A stretch of 64,000 bases of DNA from Acholoe squamosa (Eukaryota > Annelida > Polychaeta > Phyllodocida > Polynoidae): the NCBI GenBank assembly GCA_949317995.1, contig OX439050.1:6295471-6359470 (forward strand), read 5' to 3'. This document shows, in pieces, positions 1 to 14,635 of this stretch. How positions within the stretch are numbered: position 1 is the stretch's first letter; each line of letters begins with the position of its first letter. The position numbers and the translations under genes are program-made. The notes below the pieces were generated by a model that saw only the letters and a list, made by a program, of their open reading frames with translations, was not told the origin of the DNA and searched no databases.

Positions 1-3000
1 GATCCCACATCCCATTCCATGCAGTAGGCTGTACTGTTTCCATTAGATCCCACATCCTGTTCCGTGCAGTAGACTGTACTGTTTCCATTAGATCCCACAT
101 CCCATTCCGTGCAGTAGACTGCACTGTTTCCATTATGTCCCAAATCCCATTTCGTGCAGTAGGCTGTACTGTTTCCATTAGACCCACATCCAATTCCATG
201 CAGTAGACTGTACTGTTTCCATTGGATCCAACATCCCATTCCATGCAGTAGGCTGTACTGTTTCCATTAGATCCCACATCCCATTCTATGCAGTAGACTG
301 TACTGTTTCCATTAGACCCACATCCTGTTCTGTGTAGTAGACTAATGTTTCCATTAGATCCCACATCCCATTCCATGCAGTAGGCTGTACTGTTTCCATT
401 AGATCCCACATCCTGTTCCGTGCAGTAGACTGTACTGTTTCCATTAGATCCCACATCCCATTCCGTGCAGTAGACTGCACTGTTTCCATTATGTCCCACA
501 TCCCATTTCGTGCAGTAGGCTGTACTGTTTCCATTAGACCCACATCCAATTCCATGCAGTAGACTGTACTGTTTCCATTGGATCCAACATCCCATTCCAT
601 GCAGTAGGCTGTACTGTTTCCATTAGATCCCACATCCCATTCTATGCAGTAGACTGTACTGTTTCCATTAGATCCCACATCCCATTCCATGCAGTAGACT
701 GTACTGTTTCCATTAGACCCACATCCTGTTCTGTGTAGTAGACTAATGTTTCCATTAGATCCCACATCCCATTCCATGCAGTAGGCTGTACTGTTTCCAT
801 TAGATCCCACATCCTGTTCCGTGCAGTAGACTGTACTGTTTCCATTAGATCCCACAACCAATTCCATGCAGTAGACTGTTCTGTTTCCATTAGATCCCAC
901 ATCCTGTTCTGTGTAGTAGACTAATGTTTCCATTAGATCCCACATCCCATTCCGTGTAGTAGACTAATGTTTCTATTAGATCCCATATCCCATTCCGTGC
1001 AGTAGACTGTACGGTTTCATGAAATACAACATCCCAGTCCGTGCAGTAGACTGTACTGTTTCCATTTGATCCAACATCCCATTCCGTGCAGTAGACTGTA
1101 CTGTTTCCATGAGATCCAACATCCCATTTCGTGCAGTAGACTGAACTGTTTCCATTAGATCCAACATCCCATTCCGTGCAGTAGACTGTACTGTTTCCAT
1201 TAGACCCACATCCCATTCCATGCAGTAGGCTGTACTGTTTCCATTAGATCCCACATCCCATTCTGTGCAGTAGACTGTACTGTTTCCATTAGATCCCACA
1301 TCCCATTCCATGCAGTAGGCTGTACTGTTTCCATTAGATCCCACATCCCATTCCATGCAGTAGACTGCACTGTTTCCATTAGACCCACATCCTGTTCCGT
1401 GCAGTAGACTGCACTGTTTCCATTAGATCCAACATCCCATTCCATGCAGTAGGCTGTACTGTTTCCATTAGATCCAACATCCCATTCCGTGCAGTAGGCT
1501 GTACTGTTTCCATTAGACCCACATCCCATTCCATGCAGTAGGCTGTACTGTTTCCATTAGACCCACATCCCATTCCATGCAGTAGACTGTACTGTTTCCA
1601 TTAGACCCACATCCCATTCCGTGCAGTAGACTGTACTGTTTCCATTAGATCCAACATCCCATTCCATGCAGTAGACTGTACTGTTTCCATTTGATCCAAC
1701 ATCCCATTCCATGCAGTAGACTGCACTGTTTCCATTAGATCCCACATCCCATTCCATGCAGTAGACTGTACTGTTTCCATTAGACCTACGTCCTGTTCCG
1801 TGCAGTAGACTGCACTGTTTCCATTAGTTCCCACATCCCATTCGGTGCAGTAGACTGTACTGTTTCCATTAGACCCACGTCCTGTTCCGTGCAGTAGACT
1901 GCACTATTTCCATTAGATCCCACATCCAATTTCATGCAGTAGGCTGCACTGTTTCCATTATGTCCCACATCCCATTCCGTGCAGTAGACTGTGCTGTTTC
2001 CATTAGACCCACGTCCTGTTCCGTGCAGTAGACTGCACTGTTTCCATTAGATCCCACATCCAATTTCATGCAGTAGGCTGCACTGTTTCCATTAGATCCC
2101 ACATCCCATTCCGTGCAGTAGACTGTACTGTTTCCATTAGATCCCACATCCCATTCCATGCAGTAGGCTGTACTGTTTCCATTACACCCACATCCAATTC
2201 CATGCAGTAGACTGTACTGTTTCCATTGGATCCAACATCCCATTCCGTGCAGTAGACTGTACTGTTTCCATTAGATCCCACATCCCATTCCATGCAGTAG
2301 GCTGTACTGTTTCCATTAGATCCCACATCCCATTCCATGCAGTAGACTGTACTGTTTCCATTAGATCCCACATCCCATTCCATGCAGTAGACTGTACTGT
2401 TTCTATTAGATCCCACATCCCATTCCATGCAGTAGACTGTACTGTTTCCATTAGATCCCACATCCCATTCCATGCAGTAGACTGTACTGTTTCCATTAGA
2501 TCCCACATCCCATTCCATGCAGTAGACTGTACTGTTTCCATTAGACCCACATCCTGTTCTGTGTAGTAGACTAATGTTTCCATTAGATCCCACATCCCAT
2601 TCCATGCAGTAGGCTGTACTGTTTCCATTAGATCCCACATCCTGTTCCGTGCAGTAGACTGTACTGTTTCCATTAGATCCCACATCCCATTCCGTGCAGT
2701 AGACTGCACTGTTTCCATTATGTCCCAAATCCCATTTCGTGCAGTAGGCTGTACTGTTTCCATTAGACCCACATCCAATTCCATGCAGTAGACTGTACTG
2801 TTTCCATTGGATCCAACATCCCATTCCATGCAGTAGGCTGTACTGTTTCCATTAGATCCCACATCCCATTCTATGCAGTAGACTGTACTGTTTCCATTAG
2901 ACCCACATCCTGTTCTGTGTAGTAGACTAATGTTTCCATTAGATCCCACATCCCATTCCATGCAGTAGGCTGTACTGTTTCCATTAGATCCCACATCCTG

Positions 3001-6000
3001 TTCCGTGCAGTAGACTGTACTGTTTCCATTAGATCCCACATCCCATTCCGTGCAGTAGACTGCACTGTTTCCATTATGTCCCACATCCCATTTCGTGCAG
3101 TAGGCTGTACTGTTTCCATTAGACCCACATCCAATTCCATGCAGTAGACTGTACTGTTTCCATTGGATCCAACATCCCATTCCATGCAGTAGGCTGTACT
3201 GTTTCCATTAGATCCCACATCCCATTCTATGCAGTAGACTGTACTGTTTCCATTAGATCCCACATCCCATTCCATGCAGTAGACTGTACTGTTTCCATTA
3301 GACCCACATCCTGTTCTGTGTAGTAGACTAATGTTTCCATTAGATCCCACATCCCATTCCATGCAGTAGGCTGTACTGTTTCCATTAGATCCCACATCCT
3401 GTTCCGTGCAGTAGACTGTACTGTTTCCATTAGATCCAACATCCCATTCCGTGCAGTAGACTGCACTGTTTCCATTATGTCCCACATCCCATTTCGTGCA
3501 GTAGGCTGTACTGTTTCCATAAGACCCACATCCCATTCCGTGCAGTAGACTGTACTGTTTCCATTAGACCCACATCCCATTCCATGCAGTAGGCTGTACT
3601 GTTTCCATTAGATCCCACATCCCATTCCATGCAGTAGGCTGTACTGTTTCCATTAGATCCAACATCCCATTCCGTGCAGTAGACTGCACTGTTTCCATTA
3701 TGTCCCACATCCCTTTTCGTGCAGTAGGCTGTACTGTTTCCATTAGACCCACATCCCATTCCGTGCAGTAGACTGTACTGTTTCCATTAGATAACACGTC
3801 CTGTTCCGTGCAGTAGACTGTACTGTTTCCATTATGTCCCACATCCCATTCCGTGCAGTAGGCTGTACTGTTTCCATTAGATCCCACATCCTGTTCCGTG
3901 CAGTAGACTGTACTGTTTCCATTATGTCCCACATCCCATTCCGTGCAGTAGGCTGTACTGTTTCCATTAGATCCCACATCCCATTCCGGGCAGTAGACTG
4001 TACTGTTTCCATTAGATCCCACATCCTGTTCCGTGCAGTAGACTGAACTGTTTCCATTAGATCCCACATCCTGTTCCGTGCAGTAGACTGTACTGTTTCC
4101 ATTAGATCCCACATCCCATTCCATGCAGTAGGCTGTACTGTTTCCTTTATGTCCCACATCCCATTCCGTGCAGTAGACTGCACTGTTTCCATTATGTCCC
4201 ACATCCCATTCCGTGCAGTAGACTGTACTGTTTCCATTAGATCCCACATCCCATTCCATGCAGTAGGCTGCACTGTTTCCATTAGATCCAACATCCCATT
4301 CCGTGCAGTAGGCTGTACTGTTTCCATTAGATCCAACATCCCATTCCGTGCAGTAGACTGAACTGTTTCCATTAGATCCCACATCCCATTCCGTGCAGTA
4401 GACTGCACTGTTTCCATTAGATCCCACATCCCATTCCATGCAGTAGACTGCACTGTTTCCATTATGTCCCACATCCCATTTCGTGCAGTAGACTGCACTG
4501 TTTCCATTAGATCCCACATCCCATTCCGTGCAGTAGACTGTACTGTTTCCATTATGTCCCATATCCCATTCCGTGCAGTAGACTGAACTGTTTCCATTAT
4601 GTCCCACATCCCATTTCGTGCAGTAGACTGTACTGTTTCCATTAGATCTCACATCCAGTTCCGTGCAGTAGACTGCACTGTTTCCATTAGATCCCAGATC
4701 CCATTCCATGCAGTAGGCTGTACTGTTTCCATTAGATCCCACATCCCATTTCGTGCAGTAGACTGCACTGTTTCCATTATGTCCCACATCCCATTCGGTG
4801 CAGTAGACTGCACTGTTTCCATTAGACCCAAATCCCATTCCATGCAGTAGACTGTACTGTTTCCATTAGACCTACGTCCTGTTCCGTGCAGTAGACTGCA
4901 CTGTTTCCATGAGATCCAACATCCCATTTCGTGCAGTAGGCTGCACTGTTTCCATTAGATCCCACATCCCATTCCGTGCAGTAGGCTGTACTGTTTCCAT
5001 TAGACCCACATCCCATTCCATGCAGTAGACTGTACTGTTTCCATTAGACCCACATCCTGTTCTGTGTAGTAGACTAATGTTTCCATTAGATCCCACATCC
5101 CATTCCATGCAGTAGACTGCACTGTTTCCATTAGATCCCACATCCCATTCCATACAGTAGACTGTACTGTTTCCATTAGACCCACATCCCATTCCATGCA
5201 GTAGGCTGTACTGTTTCCATTAGATCCCACATCCCATTCCATGCAGTAGGCTGTACTGTTTCCATTAGATCCCACATCCCATTCCGTGCAGTAGGCTGTA
5301 CTGTTTCCATAAGATCCCACATCCCATTCCATGCAGTAGGCTGTACTGTTTCCATTAGATCCCACATCCCATTCCATGCAGTAGGCTGTACTGTTTCCAT
5401 TAGATCCCACATCCCATTCCATGCAGTAGACTGCACTGTTTCCATTAGACCCACGTCCTGTTCCGTGTAGTAGACTGTACTGTTTCCATTAGATCCCACA
5501 TCCCATTCCATGCAGTAGGCTGTACTGTTTCCATTAGACCCACGTCCTGTTCCGTGCAGTAGACTGTACTGTTTCCATTAGATCCCACATCCCATTCCAT
5601 GCAGTAGGCTGTACTGTTTCCATTATGTCCCACATCCCATTCCGTGCAGTAGACTGTACTGTTTCCATTTGATCCAACATCCCATTCCATGCAGTAGACT
5701 GTACTGTTTCCATTAGATCACACATCTCATTCCGTGCAGTAGACTGTACTGTTTCCATTTGATCCAACATCCCATTCCGTGCAGTAGACTGTACTGTTTC
5801 CATTAGACCCACGTCCTGTTCCGTGCAGTAGGCTGTACTGTTTCCATTAGATCCCACATCCCATTCCGTGCAGTAGACTGCACTGTTTCCATAAGATCCC
5901 ACATCCCATTCCATGCAGTAGACTATACTGTTTCCATTAGACCCACGTCCTGTCCCGTGAAGTAGACTGTACTGTTTCCATTAGACCCACGTCCTGTTCC

Positions 6001-9000
6001 GTGCAGTAGACTGTACTGTTTCCATTAGATCCCACATCCCATTCCATGCAGTAGGCTGTACTGTTTCCATTATGTCCCACATCCCATTCCGTGCAGTAGA
6101 CTGTACTGTTTCCATTTGATCCAACATCCCATTCCATGCAGTAGACTGTACTGTTTCCATTAGATCCCACATCTCATTCCGTGCAGTAGGCTGTACTGTT
6201 TCCATTAGATCCCACATCCCATTCCGTGCAGTAGACTGCACTGTTTCCATAAGATCCCACATCCCATTCCATGCAGTAGACTGTACTGTTTCCATTAGAC
6301 CTACGTCCTGTTCCGTGCAGTAGACTGCACTGTTTCCATGAGATCCCACATCCCATTCCATGCAGTAGGCTGTACTGTTTCCATTAGACCTACGTCCTGT
6401 TCCGTGCAGTAGTCTGCACTGTTTCCATAAGATCCCACATCCCATTCCATGCAGTAGACTGTACTGTTTCCATTAGACCTACGTCCTGTTCCGTACAGTA
6501 GACTGAACTGTTTCCATTAGATCCCACATCCCATTCCATGCAGTAGGCTGTACTGTTTCCATTAGATCCCACATCCTGTTCCGTGCAGTAGACTGTACTC
6601 TTTCCATTAGATCCCACATCCCATTCCATGCAGTAGACTGTACTGTTTCCATTAGATCCCACATCCTGTTCCGTACAGTAGACTGTACTGTTTCCTTTAG
6701 ATCCCACATCCTGTTCCGTACAGTAGACTGTACTGTTTCCTTTAGATCCCACATCCCATTCCATGCAGTAGGCTGTACTGTTTCCATTAGATCCCACATC
6801 CCATTCCATGCAGTAGACTGAACTGTTTCCATTAGATCCCACATCCCATTCCGTGCAGTAGGCTGTACTGTTTCCATTAGATCCCACATCCCATTCCGTG
6901 CAGTAGACTGTACTGTTTCCATTAGATCCCACATCCCATTCCGTGCAGTAGACTGTACTGTTTCCATTTGATCCCACATCCCATTCCGTGCAGTAGACTG
7001 TACTGTTTCCATTAGACCCACGTCCTGTTCTGTGCAGTAGACTGTACTGTTTCCATTAGATCCCACATCCCATTCCATGCAGTAGACTGCACTGTTTCCA
7101 TTAGATCCCACATCCAATTCCATGCAGTAGACTGTACTGTTTCCATTAGATCCCACATCCCATTCCATGCAGTAGACTGTACTGTTTCCATTAGACCCAC
7201 ATCCTGTTCTGTGTAGTAGACTAATGTTTCCATTAGATCCCACATCCCATTCCATGCAGTAGACTGTACTGTTTCCATTAGACCCACGTCCTGTTCCGTG
7301 CAGTAGACTGCACTGTTTCCATTAGATCCCACATCCAATTTCATGCAGTAGGCTGCACTGTTTCCATTAGATCCCACATCCCATTCCGTGCAGTAGACTG
7401 TACTGTTTCCATTAGATCCCACATCCCATTCCATGCAGTAGGCTGTACTGTTTCCATTACACCCACATCCAATTCCATGCAGTAGACTGTACTGTTTCCA
7501 TTGGATCCAACATCCCATTCCGTGCAGTAGACTGTACTGTTTCCATTAGATCCCACATCCCATTCCATGCAGTAGGCTGTACTGTTTCCATTAGATCCCA
7601 CATCCCATTCCATGCAGTAGACTGTACTGTTTCCATTAGATCCCACATCCCATTCCATGCAGTAGACTGTACTGTTTCTATTAGATCCCACATCCCATTC
7701 CATGCAGTAGACTGTACTGTTTCCATTAGATCCCACATCCCATTCCATGCAGTAGACTGTACTGTTTCCATTAGATCCCACATCCCATTCCATGCAGTAG
7801 ACTGTACTGTTTCCATTAGACCCACATCCTGTTCTGTGTAGTAGACTAATGTTTCCATTAGATCCCACATCCCATTCCATGCAGTAGGCTGTACTGTTTC
7901 CATTAGATCCCACATCCTGTTCCGTGCAGTAGACTGTACTGTTTCCATTAGATCCCACATCCCATTCCGTGCAGTAGACTGCACTGTTTCCATTATGTCC
8001 CACATCCCATTTCGTGCAGTAGGCTGTACTGTTTCCATTAGACCCACATCCAATTCCATGCAGTAGACTGTACTGTTTCCATTGGATCCAACATCCCATT
8101 CCATGCAGTAGGCTGTACTGTTTCCATTAGATCCCACATCCCATTCCATGCAGTAGACTGTACTGTTTCCATTAGATCCCACATCCCATTCCATGCAGTA
8201 GACTGTACTGTTTCCATTAGACCCACATCCTGTTCTGTGTAGTAGACTAATGTTTCCATTAGATCCCACATCCCATTCCATGCAGTAGGCTGTACTGTTT
8301 CCATTAGATCCCACATCCTGTTCCGTGCAGTAGACTGTACTGTTTCCATTAGATCCAACATCCCATTCCGTGCAGTAGACTGCACTGTTTCCATTATGTC
8401 CCACATCCCATTTCGTGCAGTAGACTGTACTGTTTCCATTTGATCCCACATCCCATTCCGTGCAGTAGACTGTACTGTTTCCATTAGACCCACGTCCTGT
8501 TCCGTGCAGTAGACTGTACTGTTCCATTAGATCCCACATCCCATTCCATGCAGTAGACTGCACTGTTTCCATTAGATCCCACATCCCATTCCATGCAGTA
8601 GACTGTACTGTTTCCATTAGATCCCACATCCCATTCCATGCAGTAGACTGTACTGTTTCCATTAGACCCACATCCTGTTCTGTGTAGTAGACTAATGTTT
8701 CCATTAGATCCCACATCCCATTCCATGCAGTAGACTGTACTGTTTCCATTAGATCCCACATCCCATTCCATGCAGTAGACTGTACTGTTTCCATTAGACC
8801 CACATCCTGTTCTGTGTAGTAGACTAATGTTTCCATTAGATCCCACATCCCATTCCATGCAGTAGGCTGTACTGTTTCCATTAGATCCCACATCCTGTTC
8901 CGTGCAGTAGACTGTACTGTTTCCATTAGATCCCACATCCCATTCCGTGCAGTAGACTGCACTGTTTCCATTATGTCCCACATCCCATTTCGTGCAGTAG

Positions 9001-12000
9001 GCTGTACTGTTTCCATTAGACCCACATCCAATTCCATGCAGTAGACTGTACTGTTTCCATTGGATCCAACATCCCATTCCATGCAGTAGGCTGTACTGTT
9101 TCCATTAGATCCCACATCCCATTCCATGCAGTAGACTGTACTGTTTCCATTAGATCCCACATCCCATTCCATGCAGTAGACTGTACTGTTTCCATTAGAC
9201 CCACATCCTGTTCTGTGTAGTAGACTAATGTTTCCATTAGATCCCACATCCCATTCCATGCAGTAGGCTGTACTGTTTCCATTAGATCCCACATCCTGTT
9301 CCGTGCAGTAGACTGTACTGTTTCCATTAGATCCAACATCCCATTCCGTGCAGTAGACTGCACTGTTTCCATTATGTCCCACATCCCATTTCGTGCAGTA
9401 GACTGTACTGTTTCCATTTGATCCCACATCCCATTCCGTGCAGTAGACTGTACTGTTTCCATTAGACCCACGTCCTGTTCCGTGCAGTAGACTGTACTGT
9501 TCCATTAGATCCCACATCCCATTCCATGCAGTAGACTGCACTGTTTCCATTAGATCCCACATCCCATTCCATGCAGTAGACTGTACTGTTTCCATTAGAT
9601 CCCACATCCCATTCCATGCAGTAGACTGTACTGTTTCCATTAGACCCACATCCTGTTCTGTGTAGTAGACTAATGTTTCCATTAGATCCCACATCCCATT
9701 CCATGCAGTAGACTGTACTGTTTCCATTAGACCCACGTCCTGTTCCGTGCAGTAGACTGCACTGTTTCCATTAGATCCCACATCCAATTTCATGCAGTAG
9801 GCTGCACTGTTTCCATTAGATCCCACATCCCATTCTGTGCAGTAGACTGTACTGTTTCCATTAGATCCCACATCCCATTCCATGCAGTAGGCTGTACTGT
9901 TTCCATTACACCCACATCCAATTCCATGCAGTAGACTGTACTGTTTCCATTGGATCCAACATCCCATTCCGTGCAGTAGACTGTACTGTTTCCATTAGAT
10001 CCCACATCCCATTCCATGCAGTAGGCTGTACTGTTTCCATTAGATCCCACATCCCATTCCATGCAGTAGACTGTACTGTTTCCATTAGATCCCACATCCC
10101 ATTCCATGCAGTAGACTGTACTGTTTCTATTAGATCCCACATCCCATTCCATGCAGTAGACTGTACTGTTTCCATTAGATCCCACATCCCATTCCATGCA
10201 GTAGACTGTACTGTTTCCATGAGATCCCACATCCCATTCCATGCAGTAGACTGTACTGTTTCCATTAGACCCACATCCTGTTCTGTGTAGTAGACTAATG
10301 TTTCCATTAGATCCCACATCCCATTCCATGCAGTAGGCTGTACTGTTTCCATTAGATCCCACATCCTGTTCCGTGCAGTAGACTGTACTGTTTCCATTAG
10401 ATCCCACATCCCATTCCGTGCAGTAGACTGCACTGTTTCCATTATGTCCCACATCCCATTTCGTGCAGTAGGCTGTACTGTTTCCATTAGACCCACATCC
10501 AATTCCATGCAGTAGACTGTACTGTTTCCATTGGATCCAACATCCCATTCCATGCAGTAGGCTGTACTGTTTCCATTAGATCCCACATCCCATTCCATGC
10601 AGTAGACTGTACTGTTTCCATTAGATCCCACATCCCATTCCATGCAGTAGACTGTACTGTTTCCATTAGACCCACATCCTGTTCTGTGTAGTAGACTAAT
10701 GTTTCCATTAGATCCCACATCCCATTCCATGCAGTAGGCTGTACTGTTTCCATTAGATCCCACATCCTGTTCCGTGCAGTAGACTGTACTGTTTCCATTA
10801 GATCCAACATCCCATTCCGTGCAGTAGACTGCACTGTTTCCATTATGTCCCACATCCCATTTCGTGCAGTAGGCTGTACTGTTTCCATTAGACCCACATC
10901 CCATTCCGTGCAGTAGACTGTACTGTTTCCATTAGACCCACATCCCATTCCATGCAGTAGGCTGTACTGTTTCCATTAGATCCCACATCCCATTCCATGC
11001 AGTAGGCTGTACTGTTTCCATTAGATCCAACATCCCATTCCATGCAGTAGACTGCACTGTTTCCATTATGTCCCACATCCCTTTTCGTGCAGTAGGCTGT
11101 ACTGTTTCCATTAGACCCACATCCCATTCCGTGCAGTAGACTGTACTGTTTCCATTAGACCCACATCCCATTCCATGCAGTAGGCTGTACTGTTTCCATT
11201 AGATCCCACATCCCATTCCGTGCAGTAGACTGTACTGTTTCCATTAGATAACATGTCCTGTTCCGTGCAGTAGACTGTACTGTTTCCATTATGTCCCACA
11301 TCCCATTCCGTGCAGTAGGCTGTACTGTTTCCATTAGATCCCACATCCTGTTCCGTGCAGTAGACTCTACTGTTTCCATTATGTCCCACATCCCATTCCG
11401 TGCAGTAGGCTGTACTGTTTCCATTAGATCCCACATCCCATTCCGGGCAGTAGACTGTACTGTTTCCATTAGATCCCACATCCTGTTCCGTGCAGTAGAC
11501 TGAACTGTTTCCATTAGATCCCACATCCTGTTCCGTGCAGTAGACTGTACTGTTTCCATTAGATCCCACATCCCATTCCATGCAGTAGGCTGTACTGTTT
11601 CCTTTATGTCCCACATCCCATTCTGTGCAGTAGACTGCACTGTTTCCATTATGTCCCACATCCCATTCGGTGCAGTAGACTGTACTGTTTCCATTAGATC
11701 CCACATCCCATTCCATGCAGTAGGCTGCACTGTTTCCATTAGATCCAACATCCCATTCCGTGCAGTAGACTGAACTGTTTCCATTAGATCCCACATCCCA
11801 TTCCGTGCAGTAGACTGCACTGTTTCCATTAGATCCCACATCCCATTCCATGCAGTAGACTGCACTGTTTCCATTATGTCCCACATCCCATTTCGTGCAG
11901 TAGACTGCACTGTTTCCATTATTTCCCACATTCCATTCCGTGCAGTAGACTGAACTGTTTCCATTATGTCCCACATCCCATTTCGTGCAGTAGACTGTAC

Positions 12001-13016
12001 TGTTTCCATTAGATCTCACATCCAGTTCCGTGCAGTAGACTGCACTGTTTCCATTAGATCCCACATCCCATTCCATGCAGTAGGCTGCACTGTTTCCATT
12101 AGATCCAACATCCCATTCCGTGCAGTAGGCTGTACTGTTTCCATTAGATCCAACATCCCATTCCGTGCAGTAGACTGAACTGTTTCCATTAGATCCCACA
12201 TCCCATTCCGTGCAGTAGACTGCACTGTTTCCATTAGATCCCACATCCCATTCCATGCAGTAGACTGCACTGTTTCCATTATGTCCCACATCCCATTTCG
12301 TGCAGTAGACTGCACTGTTTCCATTAGATCCCACATCCCATTCCGTGCAGTAGACTGCACTGTTTCCATTATGTCCCACATCCCATTCCGTGCAGTAGAC
12401 TGTACTGTTTCCATTAGACCCACGTCCTGTTCCGTGCAGTAGACTGTACTGTTTCCATTAGATCCCACATCCCATTCCATGCAGTAGACTGCACTGTTTC
12501 CATTAGATCCCACATCCCATTCCATGCAGTAGACTGTACTGTTTCCATTAGATCCCACATCCCATTCCATGCAGTAGGCTGTACTGTTTCCATTAGATCC
12601 CACATCCCATTCCGTGCAGTAGGCTGTACTGTTTCCATTAGATCCAACATCCTGTTCCGTGCAGTAGACTGTACTGTTTCCATTAGATCCCACATCCCAT
12701 TCCATGCAGTAGACTGCACTGTTTCCATTAGATCCCACATCCAATTCCATGCAGTAGACTGTACTGTTTCCATTAGACCTACGTCCTGTTCCGTGCAGTA
12801 GACTGTACTGTTTCCATTAGATCCCACATCCTGTTCCATGCAGTAGACTGTACTGTTTCCATTAGATCCCACATCCTGTTCCGTGCAGTAGGCTGTACTC
12901 TTTCCATTAGATCCCACATCCAATTCCATGCAGTAGGCTGTACTGTTTCCATTAGATCCAACATCCTGTTCCGTGCACATGACTGCACAGTTTCCATTAA
13001 ATCCCACATCCTGTTT
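1..13016. repeat. 45-bp satellite array, about 290 copies
   Basis: A continuous head-to-tail array, already running at base 1. The basic unit is 45 bp, beginning GATCCCACATCCCATTCC and ending CTGTACTGTTTCCATTA. Variants include a 44-bp unit starting GACCCACATC and a shortened unit of about 42 bp carrying TGTGTAGTAGACTAATG. Units differ at a few fixed positions (CCATG/CCGTG, GTAGGCTG/GTAGACTG, GTACTG/GCACTG/GAACTG). The array has higher-order structure: segments repeat nearly intact at offsets of 978, 2,585, 5,275 and 7,724 bp. Because 45 is a multiple of three and the unit lacks stops in several frames, long spurious reading frames appear on both strands. The right edge degenerates from about 12,960 and ends near 13,016. 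I see no sign that it is translated. Confidence 0.97.
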
Positions 13017-13040
13017 CGTCGCACATTGCTGCGCGATAAT

Positions 13041-13209
13041 CAGGTGCGGATCCAGAAGGGGTGGTCTAGGGGGGCAGAGCCAAGAAAATCTGGTCATGGG
13101 GGGGGGCACAAGCTGGTGTTCGGGCCATGTTTCCTATAGCTAATAGTCATAGCCTGGCCTAATTTCAGCACGTGCCCCCTACCCCCCTCCCCCCCCAGAC
13201 CCGCCCCTG
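13041..13209. mobile_element. hAT-like miniature transposon with 5-bp target duplication
   Basis: The left end reads CAGGTGCGGATCCAG and the right end, reverse-complemented, CAGGGGCGGGTCTGG. The 169-bp element is flanked on both sides by ATAAT (13,036-13,040 and 13,210-13,214). CAG-type ends resemble hAT ends; a 5-bp duplication fits the hAT5 type rather than the usual 8 bp. The interior is a G-run and C-run with no coding capacity. It lies about 25 bp outside the satellite edge. Family assignment is by end motif only. Confidence 0.6.
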
Positions 13210-13214
13210 ATAAT

Positions 13215-13724
13215 AGGTTGTCCTGGCCAACGCAAAGGTCGTTTATTGAGCTCCTGATCTCTTCCAGATCCCACCATCGTGATGACCTGTCTCCCTCCAC
13301 ACGAGACTTGGCGAGACTTGGTCTAAAAGGTTCCCATTCCTGTGTCTTCGATTTCTTTCTATATACCTTAAAAGGCCACATGATGCCTCCAGGTTCATGC
13401 ACCAGTGGTACCGAAATGACGCAAAAAGGTGGCATAAATTATTAATAGCCAGGGTAGGGCATTTGGACGTAGGCCTGAGCTTTCTAATGGAGAAAGAACT
13501 TTTCGAATTGGCCTTTTAGAAGCAGAGGCAATTTTATAAATTTGTTTTATATTCAAACATTTTCTTAAGAATTCTTTGAGTCACAATGAAGTTTACATGA
13601 GAACTTTAGAATATCAATGTGCATATGGCCTGTGTGAGAGGGAAATGGCCTGTGTAAGGTGCCAAGGCGCAGCCCCTTTTGGACTGCGCTGATAAAAGGT
13701 TTTCGGAAACACTGATACACCATT
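13215..13724. other. No gene recognised
   Basis: Overlapping short frames on both strands near 13,218-13,445 show no domain or compositional support. No repeat family was recognised. Confidence 0.6.
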
Positions 13725-13895
13725 GCTGTCATGATGCACCAATGCAGTCTACTTGCCAACACTGCATTTGTGCATCATGGTGACCCTCCATGATTGTTTT
13801 AACCCTGGAGGATTGCTCACTAGGCATGATGCATTAACACATCATGATAGATTGGGCATGATGCATCAATGCACAATGCCACCCATTGGTAGTTA
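13725..13895. repeat. Foldback repeat relic (CATGATGCACCAATG family)
   Basis: Contains CATGATGCACCAATGCAGT, then the inverted GCATTTGTGCATCATGGTGA, and further CATGATGCAT motifs up to a CCCATTGGTAGTTAAATG end. This is a diverged member of the dispersed hairpin family seen best at 14,753-14,810. Confidence 0.6.
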
Positions 13896-14635
13896 AATGT
13901 TGGCTTTTAGGAACAATGGCAAATGATATAAAAGCCACAAATGAGAGCTGAAAAGGTGGGGTGAGAGGTAAGGGGGGGGAGTGTAGGACCTAAACAAGAA
14001 ATAAGATGTGTATTTCAGGTAATATATTAAGAAGAAAAAATTACCAGTAGGTAGGGTATGCAGGGTATTTCTTTTCATTACTCAGGGGTGTGAAATCTCT
14101 GCCAGTGTCTAGCATGTTTTTGCCGATACAATGTCTCCATGAACATTGTAAAGCTGTTACATGACAAGACAGTGGAGCCTGTATAAATCTATAGCGCAGA
14201 CAGGCTGTATTAGGGGGGCTAACAGCAGGTTATTTAGCCATGGGCATAGACTATTGGTGTTGTCACACCTCCAAGTAATCCATAACCACCTACATATATG
14301 TACAACTATACATAGGCCTTATTACCATAAGTCTGGTATGATGCATTAATTTACTTTGTGTTCCTTAAAGGGTTAATTTACTTTGTGTTCCTTAAAGGGT
14401 TAGTCACTTCTCACCTTGAAACGAACAAACAGATTAGTCTTTTAGCCTGTCTGCACCAGTAACCATTAACCCTGTAAGGGGCACTTACATATAATATGCA
14501 CACATTGTATATAAGTTATATCCATGGTACATGGAAATCAATCAGAATTTGTGCCTATGGCACAGACTTAGACATTTTGATGACATTTTTTTTTTACAGT
14601 GTGGGTTATGTACCATAACTACCCACATATATTTA
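13896..14635. other. No gene recognised
   Basis: AT-rich sequence. A 31-bp segment containing TAATTTACTTTGTGTTCC is tandemly duplicated at about 14,347-14,401. Nothing else was recognised. Confidence 0.5.

Noticed and set aside
7457-9967. 836-codon minus-strand frame and other long frames in the satellite
   Set aside because: Products of a 45-bp unit without stops; frames shift with each indel and the sequence is purely periodic.
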